From: CAXRDE01 sp964229355
Lineage (GTDB): Bacteria > Cyanobacteriota > Sericytochromatia > UBA7694
Reading direction: 5' to 3'
Assembly: GCA_964229355.1 (NCBI GenBank)
Contig: CAXRDE010000001.1
Coordinates: 1 to 64,000, forward strand
DNA: 64,000 bases
In this document: positions 34,184 to 41,585 of the stretch, piece by piece
Layout: every line of letters starts with the position of its first letter
Position numbering within the stretch: position 1 is the first letter of the stretch
Position numbers and translations under genes: made by a program
Notes under the pieces: model-generated
Databases searched by the model: none
Told to the model about the DNA's origin: nothing
Seen by the model: only the letters and a program-made list of their open reading frames with translations

Positions 34184-34743
34184 CACACCGCCTTTATACC
34201 CTGTTCTCTTAAAGCAGACACCAGGGTATGTAAGGTTTCCTCTGAAAGCAAGACTGGCGAACGCATGATACGGGTTGAAAAACCGCCCTGTGCCTCGTGC
34301 AATTCAATCAAAAAGTGATCCGGAAAAAAGGCAAGACGTTTGATATTCTCTTTTGCATAGACCGTACGTTTCCGCTGTCCCCACCCCGAGACGTACGTAT
34401 GTTCAAGGGCCTCTGAATGCACGAACCACTCCTGGTGGGGAGAGGTATTTCCCCACAAACGGGCTTTTACAAAAAAGAGCAAAAAAAGTCCGAGTGGCAG
34501 ACCTGAGGCCAAAATCGCCAGGCTCACCCCGTTAAAACCGAAAAAGGCACCATAAAAAAACACACCAATGCCCAACGCACAAATCCCAATCACGGTTAAA
34601 GCCAGCCCGACAGCGCGTGAAGGCCCCTTTTGCTCTGGGTCAGAAGATGGGGCACTTAGGGTCCAGCGCACGTGGTTTTCACCCGTTTCGAAAGAAACTC
34701 CCGCAGGGGTAGGCTGTTTCTGGCGTTCTTTTGTGCTTAACAT
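34180..34743 (-). CDS. hypothetical membrane protein, 187 aa
   Basis: Two hydrophobic segments (about residues 43-65 and 70-93), GIGVFFYGAFFGFNGVSLA in between, separate a polar N-terminal region from a C-terminal soluble domain. The C-terminal part (HQEWFVHSEALEHTYVSGWG, then YAKENIKRLAFFPDHFLIEL) resembles a bacterial PH-like domain. No family can be named. ATG 34743 follows AGAAAG. It diverges from the gene at 34934 and is convergent with the small lipoprotein gene. Confidence 0.55.
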   Translation of the reverse strand: MLSTKERQKQPTPAGVSFETGENHVRWTLSAPSSDPEQKGPSRAVGLALTVIGICALGIGVFFYGAFFGFNGVSLAILASGLPLGLFLLFFVKARLWGNTSPHQEWFVHSEALEHTYVSGWGQRKRTVYAKENIKRLAFFPDHFLIELHEAQGGFSTRIMRSPVLLSEETLHTLVSALREQGIKAVC

Positions 34744-34933
34744 GGTGTAACTTTCTGTAATACTTGATAACTGTAGCCTAAACGCAGACAAAGATGCAAA
34801 ACCTGTTGCTAAGAGACATTTTTATGCCTTTTTAAGCGCAATGCCTATGGACCGCAAGCATTGGGATGCCTTTCACGGGGGAGATACGCTAAAATACGAG
34901 AGTGCAGATGGCACGTACAAAGGAGTAAGGACC

Positions 34934-35383
34934 ATGCAAAAAGCAGCGGGCATTGCCCTCATGATTATCGGTGGGTTTATGGCCCTGGGCTTTACCCAGG
35001 CCAGCTTATCGCAAGGCCCTTTGGTCATTTTTTTGAGTTTGTGCCTGACCGTGTTTTTGCCCCTGGGCGGCGGCTTTTATTTATTGCGCTCCGCAGGCCA
35101 AAGTCAGAAAACCCTGCAAGCCAGTAAATCACAATTGGCCCACAAAACCCTGCGTGCAGAAATTTTACGGCTGGCCGCTCAAAACCAGGGTCGTTTAACG
35201 GTTCTAGAGGTCACCCAGGCTTTTGCCCTGAGCGCGGAACAAGCCGAAGCGGCCCTGGATCGTCTGGCTCTGGAGCATCTGGCCGAACACCAGTTAACGG
35301 ACGATGGCTTGTTGGTTTACACCTTTCCAGAGGTGCAGCAATTGTCTCACAAACACCAGGCCAAAGGGCTAGAGGAGTTTTAG
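34934..35383 (+). CDS. hypothetical membrane protein with C-terminal winged-helix-like region
   Basis: Two transmembrane helices near the N-terminus (about 4-24 and 35-56) are followed by a Gln/Lys linker and a helical domain (AEILRLAAQNQGRLTVLEVTQ, then ALDRLALEHLAEHQL) that looks like a winged-helix fold. A membrane-anchored sensor or regulator is possible. ATG 34934 has AAGGAGTAAGGA upstream; an upstream frame without a ribosome site is not preferred. It is followed after one base by the zinc-ribbon gene, so the two are in one operon. Confidence 0.6.
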   Translation: MQKAAGIALMIIGGFMALGFTQASLSQGPLVIFLSLCLTVFLPLGGGFYLLRSAGQSQKTLQASKSQLAHKTLRAEILRLAAQNQGRLTVLEVTQAFALSAEQAEAALDRLALEHLAEHQLTDDGLLVYTFPEVQQLSHKHQAKGLEEF

Positions 35384-35384
35384 C

Positions 35385-36161
35385 ATGCCGCCCAAAGTGC
35401 TTGAAAACTTTTATCCCTGTCCGGTGTGTGTGGGCATTCCCCTGCAAAAATTGCGCTTTCAAAAGCGCGACGGCACCACCCTCATTTTGGATCACTGTCA
35501 ACGCTGCCAGGGCATGTGGTTTGATCACCGCGAAGTCAATCTCTTGCGAGAAATGCCCCCCTATTTGCTGGCCGAAAAAGTGACCTTTAAAGCCGATGTC
35601 TTTGTCATGCCCTGTCACCGCTGCCATCAACTCATGTCGCGCGACGCCAAAGCCTGCGGTCACTGTAAACACCCCAATACGCTCGATTGTCCGGTGTGCC
35701 AAAAGCCCATGAAAAGCAAAAATTATGCGGGCTTAAAATTGGATGTGTGTCACCAATGCCAGGGCGTTTGGTTTGACAGTCATGAACTGGCACAACTCTG
35801 GCAAATCAATCACCGGGACTTGCCGGGAGCCCCCATGGGTACAGGCCCTGGATTTTTGAGTAGCGATCTGCGGGGACGCTCCCGCCGATTTGATCCCATG
35901 GATGACGTGCTCGACCTGTGGATTGCCTTAGAAGTCCTCGAAGCCACCCCGGAAATTGCCATGGGCATGGCCGAAGTGGCCGGTGGCTTAGCAGAGGCCT
36001 CTAGCGGTTTTTTAAGTGAATTGCCCGAAGTCATCAGCTCAGCTCCTGAAATTCTGGGGGCCGCTGCTGAAGCCAGCACTTCAGCCCTTGAAGGGCTCCT
36101 TGAATTGGGCGGCTCGATTTTTGAAGTGATTGCAGATATTTTAGGGGGGCTCTCCGACTGA
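35385..36161 (+). CDS. double zf-TFIIB-type zinc-ribbon protein
   Basis: Two zinc-ribbon modules are clear. Each has CP-x-C (or CxxC) followed about 25-30 residues later by C-Q-x-C-Q-G-x-W-F-D (residues about 41-52 and 125-134), the zf-TFIIB/DUF4379-like signature. A further CHRC-CGHC pair lies between them. The rest is an acidic Ala/Glu/Ser-rich helical tail, 165-258. The role is unknown; such proteins often have membrane or nucleic-acid partners. It shares an operon with the gene upstream and overlaps the EF-hand gene by one base (TGATG). Confidence 0.75.
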   Translation: MPPKVLENFYPCPVCVGIPLQKLRFQKRDGTTLILDHCQRCQGMWFDHREVNLLREMPPYLLAEKVTFKADVFVMPCHRCHQLMSRDAKACGHCKHPNTLDCPVCQKPMKSKNYAGLKLDVCHQCQGVWFDSHELAQLWQINHRDLPGAPMGTGPGFLSSDLRGRSRRFDPMDDVLDLWIALEVLEATPEIAMGMAEVAGGLAEASSGFLSELPEVISSAPEILGAAAEASTSALEGLLELGGSIFEVIADILGGLSD

Positions 36162-37339
36162 TGCGCCTTGAAGGACAATCCCAACACCCTAAGCTGACGC
36201 CGAAGACAGCAGCCATGCACATTGAAAAGCCTCAGCCCCAACGGGAAGAAGCGTCTTTACAAGCAAGCCCCAGGACGCTGCCCCAGGACCACTACCATGG
36301 GGCAGCCCGTCCGAGCTCTCTGCTCGGAGAGCAACGAATTCGCTTGCTCAATAATGTGCGGGATATCGTCACCGCCGCTGAGTCTCTCATGCGTGAAGGC
36401 GATAGTAATCACGATGGCCGCCTCAGCCCCTCTGAATTCGAAGCCTTGCCAACCCCAAATCCCGGCCTTTCCCCCGAAGCGCGTTTCACACAACAGGCAT
36501 TACGTCAAAAGCTCAAGCACCACTGGAAGCACTTAGATCAGGATAAAAACGGCCTTGACGCGAAAGATATCGCCCGCCTGCAAAACAGCGCCATGCGCCC
36601 CGATCCCCAGACCTATCTTCTGGCTGCGGTGCCAGTCAATGAGCTAAGTCTTGTGGAAAGCATTCGGGAACTGCCCCCGGTAGGCCCTTTCCAATTCAAG
36701 ACGCTCATGTCACAACCTTATACCTTTGAAAGCCGCCATCAAACCTGGGACCCCAATACCCCCACCCTGCAATCCCTTACCCAGGAGACAGAGACGTTGT
36801 CGCTGACCCTATCTCATCAAAACAACATCAGGGTGTACCAACCTCAGGACCTGCCTAAAGCCAAAGCCCTGCTTCAGCATGTGGGGGAAGCCGCAAGCCG
36901 CCTCCCCGCTCCTTTGCAACGGGTGGTCCGCTCTTTTGAACTAAACCCCTTACCCTATACCTTCGAAGTACAAGAAGGGGCCATCACCCGCCAGGCCGAC
37001 ATGACCGCTTCACCGGGCGGAAAAATAACCCTTTACCCTCAGGAACGAAGCCCGGAAAGTTTCTACCGCACCCTGATCCACGAAAGTGCTCACCTGCTGG
37101 CTTTCGAAAAAATGGGCGAAGACACCCAGTCTGCCGCCTGGAAAAACTGGATCGCCGCCATGGAGCAAGACCGTTTGGCGCCCTCTCAGTACGCCCGTAT
37201 CAATGGTTCCGCAGAAGGCATTGAAGACTTCGCTGAAGCGGTTACCGCCTGGGTATTGAGCCGAGATACGCCCGAGCATGAGGAATGGCGAGCCTTAATG
37301 CCTGCACGTTTTGCGATTATTGATGACCTTTTGATGTAG
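36161..37339 (+). CDS. EF-hand protein with HExxH metallopeptidase-like domain
   Basis: Residues 1-60 are polar, with His, Gln and Pro and no signal peptide. Two EF-hand-like loops follow: DSNHDGRLSPSEF (81-93), which is good, and DQDKNGLDAKDI (126-137), which is degenerate. Near the C-terminus HESAH (His307, Glu308, His311) followed by EDFAE (Glu355, Glu359) matches the metal site of anthrax lethal factor-like (ATLF) and related peptidases, in which the downstream Glu completes the zinc site. The middle region (about 140-300) is not recognised. I infer a calcium-regulated zinc protease, possibly an effector exported by a non-Sec route. The last gene of its operon; the next gene has its own promoter. 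Confidence 0.65.
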   Translation: MRLEGQSQHPKLTPKTAAMHIEKPQPQREEASLQASPRTLPQDHYHGAARPSSLLGEQRIRLLNNVRDIVTAAESLMREGDSNHDGRLSPSEFEALPTPNPGLSPEARFTQQALRQKLKHHWKHLDQDKNGLDAKDIARLQNSAMRPDPQTYLLAAVPVNELSLVESIRELPPVGPFQFKTLMSQPYTFESRHQTWDPNTPTLQSLTQETETLSLTLSHQNNIRVYQPQDLPKAKALLQHVGEAASRLPAPLQRVVRSFELNPLPYTFEVQEGAITRQADMTASPGGKITLYPQERSPESFYRTLIHESAHLLAFEKMGEDTQSAAWKNWIAAMEQDRLAPSQYARINGSAEGIEDFAEAVTAWVLSRDTPEHEEWRALMPARFAIIDDLLM

Positions 37340-37345
37340 CGCACC

Positions 37346-37374
37346 TTGAGTTTCACCCCGTTTTGGGTTAAAAT
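37346..37374 (+). promoter_or_regulatory. probable sigma70-type promoter of the lipoprotein gene at 37433
   Basis: TTGAGT (37346-37351), a 17-base spacer and TAAAAT (37369-37374). The spacer contains CCCCGTTTTGGG, similar to the spacer at 1215-1224. Transcription would start near 37381, about 50 bases before the ATG. Confidence 0.55.
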
Positions 37375-37432
37375 GAGGATATCTATGGATTAAGCACGAA
37401 AATCAAGTGAAAGATAGGAGGTGCACGGTGTA

Positions 37433-38035
37433 ATGAAAGCAAAATATTTTGGCATTCTGATCTTAGCAGCCACAAGTCTAAGTGGGTGTTCCCGTGTGCC
37501 CAGCACCTTTGGTATTAGCGACGTAGATAGCGCCCCAGGCGCGAGCGCTCCCAACCAGGGCTTCGTCGAAAGTCTCGACCTGGATCGTCTCAATCAAATT
37601 GAAGCCCAAATCGATGCCAGCCTCGCCCGCCTTGATGCAGCCTTTGACCCCAATGCTCCCGAAGCCAATTTAGATAAATTGGTCACCGGTGCATCCCTTG
37701 ATCCAGCCCTTGCCAATTCGCCTTTTTTAACCCGAGACCAATTGATCGATCAAAAAATTGACGAGAAAAACAAAGCGTTAATTAACGATGAGTTTTCAGG
37801 CAACCTCGATAATGTGGAAGACAACACCGGCTTAAACCCCGAAGACTTTAGCGATATTAACCTGCGTCGCGCCGCACAGGTGGAGCAAAACCTGGATCAA
37901 AAGGCCATTAAAGCCGTCCAACCCGAAGCCATCCCCACAGAAACAGCACCTCGCTTAAAAACTGAACCTGCGGAATCCGAAAAGGTAGCCCCCCCTGAGG
38001 ACGCCCAGGAAGGCACCCGCGAAAGCCTTGAATAA
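37433..38035 (+). CDS. acidic lipoprotein, paralogue of the gene at 33689
   Basis: Lipoprotein signal with lipobox LSGC (Cys about residue 18), then CSRVPSTFG. The mature protein is acidic and helical, and holds QLIDQKIDEKNKALINDE, the same motif as the paralogue at 33689. The C-terminal third is a Pro/Glu/Thr-rich tail. A near-perfect AGGAGGTG lies nine bases before ATG 37433, suggesting strong expression. The role is unknown; the location is expected to be the inner leaflet of the outer membrane or the inner membrane. maf follows 18 bases after the stop. Confidence 0.75.
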   Translation: MKAKYFGILILAATSLSGCSRVPSTFGISDVDSAPGASAPNQGFVESLDLDRLNQIEAQIDASLARLDAAFDPNAPEANLDKLVTGASLDPALANSPFLTRDQLIDQKIDEKNKALINDEFSGNLDNVEDNTGLNPEDFSDINLRRAAQVEQNLDQKAIKAVQPEAIPTETAPRLKTEPAESEKVAPPEDAQEGTRESLE

Positions 38036-38053
38036 CCCCCTGAACACTTTGTT

Positions 38054-38644
38054 ATGCCCTTTATTTTAGCCTCGGGTTCACCCCGCCGTCATGAACTACT
38101 CAAACATTTGGTGCCTGACTTCTCCATTGAAGTCAGTGATATCGAAGAGCACCTCAATCCTGAGCTAAAAACCCTCGCGGCTCAAGTGGAAGATTTGGCT
38201 CGCCAAAAGGCCATCGTCATTGCCCAGCGCTACCTGGGACAGAAGGATACCTGGGTACTGGGTGCGGACACCATGGTCTGTTTGGGAGACATTGCTCTCG
38301 GCAAGCCGCGCGACCCCCAGGATGCTGTGGCCATGCTCCAGTCCCTGAGCGGCGCCACCCATCAGGTCATTACCGGATTGGCCTTAATCCAATGCAGCGA
38401 ACCTTTGCGGGTTTATACGCACCATGGCAGCAGCGATGTCACCATGCGTCCCCTGAGTGCCCATGAAATACAAACCTATGTAGACAGCGGTGAGCCCATG
38501 GACAAAGCAGGCGCTTACGGCATCCAGGGTCAGGCCGGTGCGTTCATCACCGAAATAACAGGTGAGTATGAGAATATTGTGGGGCTTCCTTTACATGCGC
38601 TACAGGCGCTTTTTGACAACGCCCAAATGCCCCCGCAAATTTAA
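38054..38644 (+). CDS. maf: Maf-family nucleoside triphosphate pyrophosphatase
   Basis: Hydrolyses dTTP/UTP or modified nucleotides to monophosphates, a house-cleaning role formerly linked to septum formation. The signature ASGSPRRHELL lies at residues 5-15; VLGADTMV has the catalytic Asp; QSLSGATHQVITGLAL and AYGIQGQAG are also typical. Length, 196, is normal. It may be read from the lipoprotein promoter. Its stop overlaps the convergent REC-DUF4388 gene by four bases. Confidence 0.95.
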   Translation: MPFILASGSPRRHELLKHLVPDFSIEVSDIEEHLNPELKTLAAQVEDLARQKAIVIAQRYLGQKDTWVLGADTMVCLGDIALGKPRDPQDAVAMLQSLSGATHQVITGLALIQCSEPLRVYTHHGSSDVTMRPLSAHEIQTYVDSGEPMDKAGAYGIQGQAGAFITEITGEYENIVGLPLHALQALFDNAQMPPQI

Positions 38645-40017
38645 GTTTGCGGCGAAGACAGCAAACCCTCAATTTTCTGAGCAAAGGCTTCCTCTAACTC
38701 AAAAGGACGCGAAAAATTCATCAGTAAACGGGTCACCGAGTAATTTTCCAATTGGCGTGAGGGGGGCTCCTCAAAAGCTGTCTGCTGAAAAAAGCCCATA
38801 CGAATGCGCATACTGTCGAATAAAGCGTTTTCTCCCACAAGTTTGTCCACGCCCTGAGAGGTGGCTTCCACCAATTTACCTTGCACAAAATAAAGGGTAT
38901 TTTCTTTTTGCTTAATTAAATCTTTGAGCTTAATGCACCCTGTGGTGCCTGCCTGAGAAACAAGCTGTATTAATTGAAAAACACTCACTTTTTTTAGGGT
39001 TCCCGATAAGCCACGGATGAAGTGCGCTTTAATGTAAGCCGCCCATTCAGCAACGCTCGTCAAGGCCACCGATCGCACGAAATCAGGGGGAGAGGCCCCC
39101 AATTGTTGAGAAAACAAAGGTAAATATTTGTCTGCAATCAAAACGGGTTTTTGATAGGGTAAAATTTTTGAGAGATGATCAGGTGTGGTATTTAGAATCA
39201 AATGGGCATGGCAAGCTTCGACGTGTTCAGACACGTCAAAACCCATGTTATTTAAGATCTGGGTTAGCAGTTTTTTGTGCGCGTCAGGCCCCCAAACCCC
39301 CAGAGTTTGCGCTTTAATCGGCTGCTCTGTCTGCTCATCCTGGTACTGAACGATATGCAAGGCGATCTGTGGCAAGGGGATATTTAAGCTCTGGGCCAGC
39401 AATAGGTTTCCCTGCTCACTGGTAATCTCACTAAAGGTGGCATCTCCAATGGTCATCAGGTGAGCAAACGCCGCTTCACCCCATATGCGTTCTCCGCCAT
39501 GCTCATAGCTGAGGCCCTGAAGCATATTATTTTGCAAGGCCACCATAAAATGGCTACTGCCGTTTTCCTGGATTTTCAGAGACCTCGGCTTGGCATCACA
39601 GGCCAGGGTTTGCAGACAATCCACCAAAGACACATGAAAAACCTCTCCAGAGAGCCCTTCTTGGGAAAGCAAGCGCAACACCCGATGCAATTGATCGAGC
39701 TTAACGGGCTTCTGTAAAAAAAGGCACGCTCCTCCCTGATACGCCACGGACTCAATATCTTGGCTGTTATATGCCGTCAAGGCAATGGTACACAGACTGG
39801 GGTAGTAACGCTTTAACCAGGTTACCAGCTCAAGACCGGTTACTTTAGGCATATGGATATCCGTAATAGCAAAGTCAAAATGTTTGCCATTGCGCAAATC
39901 CTGGGTAAATAACAAGGGGTGTTCGTAAACGGTACACTGATAACCCATTCTTGTTAAATAGGCATCAAGCATTTCCCGAATCGATTGCTCATCATCAATA
40001 AGGGCGATAGTCTTCAC
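38641..40017 (-). CDS. PatA-like response regulator (REC-DUF4388), copy 1
   Basis: Domain order: receiver (residues 1-118) with the phospho-acceptor Asp53 in ITDIHMPKVTG and the conserved Lys in LQKPVKLDQ; a DUF4388-like unit (about 124-210) with GLSGEVFHVSLVDCLQTL; a middle unit (about 235-330, GVWGPDAHKKLLTQIL) that resembles a degenerate receiver; and a C-terminal DUF4388 (about 340-440) with GLSGTLKKVSVFQLIQLV, GCIKLKDL and LYFVQGKLVEA. This is the PatA-type arrangement of cyanobacteria, where such regulators act by protein interaction rather than DNA binding. Its paralogue is at 43399. It diverges from the kinase gene at 40328. Confidence 0.82.
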   Translation of the reverse strand: MKTIALIDDEQSIREMLDAYLTRMGYQCTVYEHPLLFTQDLRNGKHFDFAITDIHMPKVTGLELVTWLKRYYPSLCTIALTAYNSQDIESVAYQGGACLFLQKPVKLDQLHRVLRLLSQEGLSGEVFHVSLVDCLQTLACDAKPRSLKIQENGSSHFMVALQNNMLQGLSYEHGGERIWGEAAFAHLMTIGDATFSEITSEQGNLLLAQSLNIPLPQIALHIVQYQDEQTEQPIKAQTLGVWGPDAHKKLLTQILNNMGFDVSEHVEACHAHLILNTTPDHLSKILPYQKPVLIADKYLPLFSQQLGASPPDFVRSVALTSVAEWAAYIKAHFIRGLSGTLKKVSVFQLIQLVSQAGTTGCIKLKDLIKQKENTLYFVQGKLVEATSQGVDKLVGENALFDSMRIRMGFFQQTAFEEPPSRQLENYSVTRLLMNFSRPFELEEAFAQKIEGLLSSPQT

Positions 40018-40327
40018 AAAAGGATCCTTAAGTTACATTATTAAAACAAAAAAGTGACAAAAAACCACCTGTTTAACGGTGTGTTGGCTTTATTATATAA
40101 CAAACACCTTAAAAAACAAATAGCGTCAAAATTCTTATTATTAATAGATTAATTTAACAATTTTGTTGTAATACCAGGTTTTATGACGCTTTTCATCTTG
40201 TGTATTCGCATATTTTTTTATGGTTTTTTTGGTACAATGTAAAGAACAGTTACATCAGAAATAGATGGTGTAAAAACGGGAGTATACCTTATTTTGAGAT
40301 ATACCCTCTTCGAAAGGCAAACTTTTT
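40018..40327. other. 310-base divergent regulatory region between the two signalling operons
   Basis: The region is AT-rich and contains no gene. For the minus-strand regulator, TATAAT (reverse complement of 40092-40097) lies within a dyad, GGTGTGTTG (40078-40086) and CAAACACC (40101-40108), so a regulator could block it. For the plus-strand kinase gene, TACAAT preceded by TGG (about 40232-40237) is an extended -10. Between it and the GTG at 40328 there is an AGTATACC / AGATATACC near-repeat at about 40280-40307. A poly-T stretch (40211-40228) precedes the -10. Confidence 0.45.
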
Positions 40328-41581
40328 GTGACCTCTGTTTATGTGGTAGACGATGATCCATCGATTGGTGCCGTCCTTGAAGCCTATATTAAAAATTATG
40401 GCTGTGATGAGGTGCTTGTAGAATGCAACCCCGAAGCCGCACTGGCTTTTCTTGAAAACCACCACCCCGATTTAATTATTTCAGATGTCAGTATGCCGCA
40501 TTTAGACGGCTATGCCCTTGTAGAAAAGCTGCGGGAATATGCGCATTTGAAACACACGCCGGTGGTGTTTTTAAGCGCCCGTAAGACCTATCAAGACCTG
40601 CGCAAAAGTTTGCAATTGGGCGTCAATGACTACCTTTTCAAACCCTTTAAAGCCAACGAAATCAAAGAAGTTTTAGATACCTATCTTCAGGAGAAACCCC
40701 ATTCTACAGATACTGAGGCCAGCCCTTCTCTGATTCCAGAACGCTACACCCTTTTAGACGTGATTGGTGAAGGCGGAAGTGCCACCGTTTATCGGGGACG
40801 GGACAACCTGCTCGATCGTGAAGTGGCCATCAAAAAAATGTCCATTCAACATCTCAGCGCGGCAGAAAAAGACTTCTTTAAAAATGTCTTTGTCAAAGAA
40901 GCCAAAACCATTGCCGCCTTAAAAAATCCTTACATCATTGAAATTTATGATCTTATTTTTCATCCCAATGATGAAGGCTGTTCTATCGTGATGGAATTAA
41001 TTGAGGGAGCCGACTTAAGTCAACACCTGCAATTACACGCCCTGAGCCTGAAAAACCTTCTGGACATTTTTATTAAAGTGGCTTCAGGACTGGTGTACGC
41101 CCATGAGCAAGGATTGGTCCACCGGGACATCAAACCCGAAAACATCCTGATTGCACCCGACGTGGTAAAAATCACCGACTTTGGTCTGGCCCATCCTGAA
41201 AGTGCCCAAAATGAAGGTCCCAGCGCGGGAACATTAACCTATATGGCTCCCGAACAATTAAGTGCCCAGGGCGGCGTAGATACCCGCAGCGATATCTACG
41301 CCTTTGGCGCACTGATGTATTACACCCTCACCGGTAAAACCTGTTTTGAATCTTCAAATATCTCTGAACGCATTGAACGCATGTTCGAAGAAGAACTGGA
41401 ATTGCCTCATCTTCTCAACCCTCGCGTCCCCGTGGTCTTAAGCGCCCTGGTCTCTCAATGCGTATGCATTGACAAAGAGCGACGCTACAGCAGCATGCAA
41501 CACGTCAAAACCGAGCTCGAAAACCTACTGCTTTATCTTTCAGAAGAGGAATTAAAAGAAAGCTTTCACTTAAACCCTTGA
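40328..41581 (+). CDS. receiver domain-Ser/Thr protein kinase fusion
   Basis: Residues 1-120 are a receiver with acidic DDD at 8-10, Asp53 in ISDVSMPHLDG and Lys in LFKPFKANE. Residues about 138-400 are a Hanks-type kinase: GEGGSATVYRG (P-loop), VAIKKM, HRDIKPENIL (catalytic loop), DFGLA, APEQL and the DIYAFGALMYYTLTGK helix, all intact. A histidine kinase would phosphorylate the receiver and so control the Ser/Thr kinase, linking two phosphorylation systems. It has no membrane segment. The start is GTG at 40328 with GAAAGG upstream. A pseudokinase gene starts four bases after its stop. Confidence 0.92.
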   Translation: MTSVYVVDDDPSIGAVLEAYIKNYGCDEVLVECNPEAALAFLENHHPDLIISDVSMPHLDGYALVEKLREYAHLKHTPVVFLSARKTYQDLRKSLQLGVNDYLFKPFKANEIKEVLDTYLQEKPHSTDTEASPSLIPERYTLLDVIGEGGSATVYRGRDNLLDREVAIKKMSIQHLSAAEKDFFKNVFVKEAKTIAALKNPYIIEIYDLIFHPNDEGCSIVMELIEGADLSQHLQLHALSLKNLLDIFIKVASGLVYAHEQGLVHRDIKPENILIAPDVVKITDFGLAHPESAQNEGPSAGTLTYMAPEQLSAQGGVDTRSDIYAFGALMYYTLTGKTCFESSNISERIERMFEEELELPHLLNPRVPVVLSALVSQCVCIDKERRYSSMQHVKTELENLLLYLSEEELKESFHLNP

Positions 41582-41585
41582 AACC

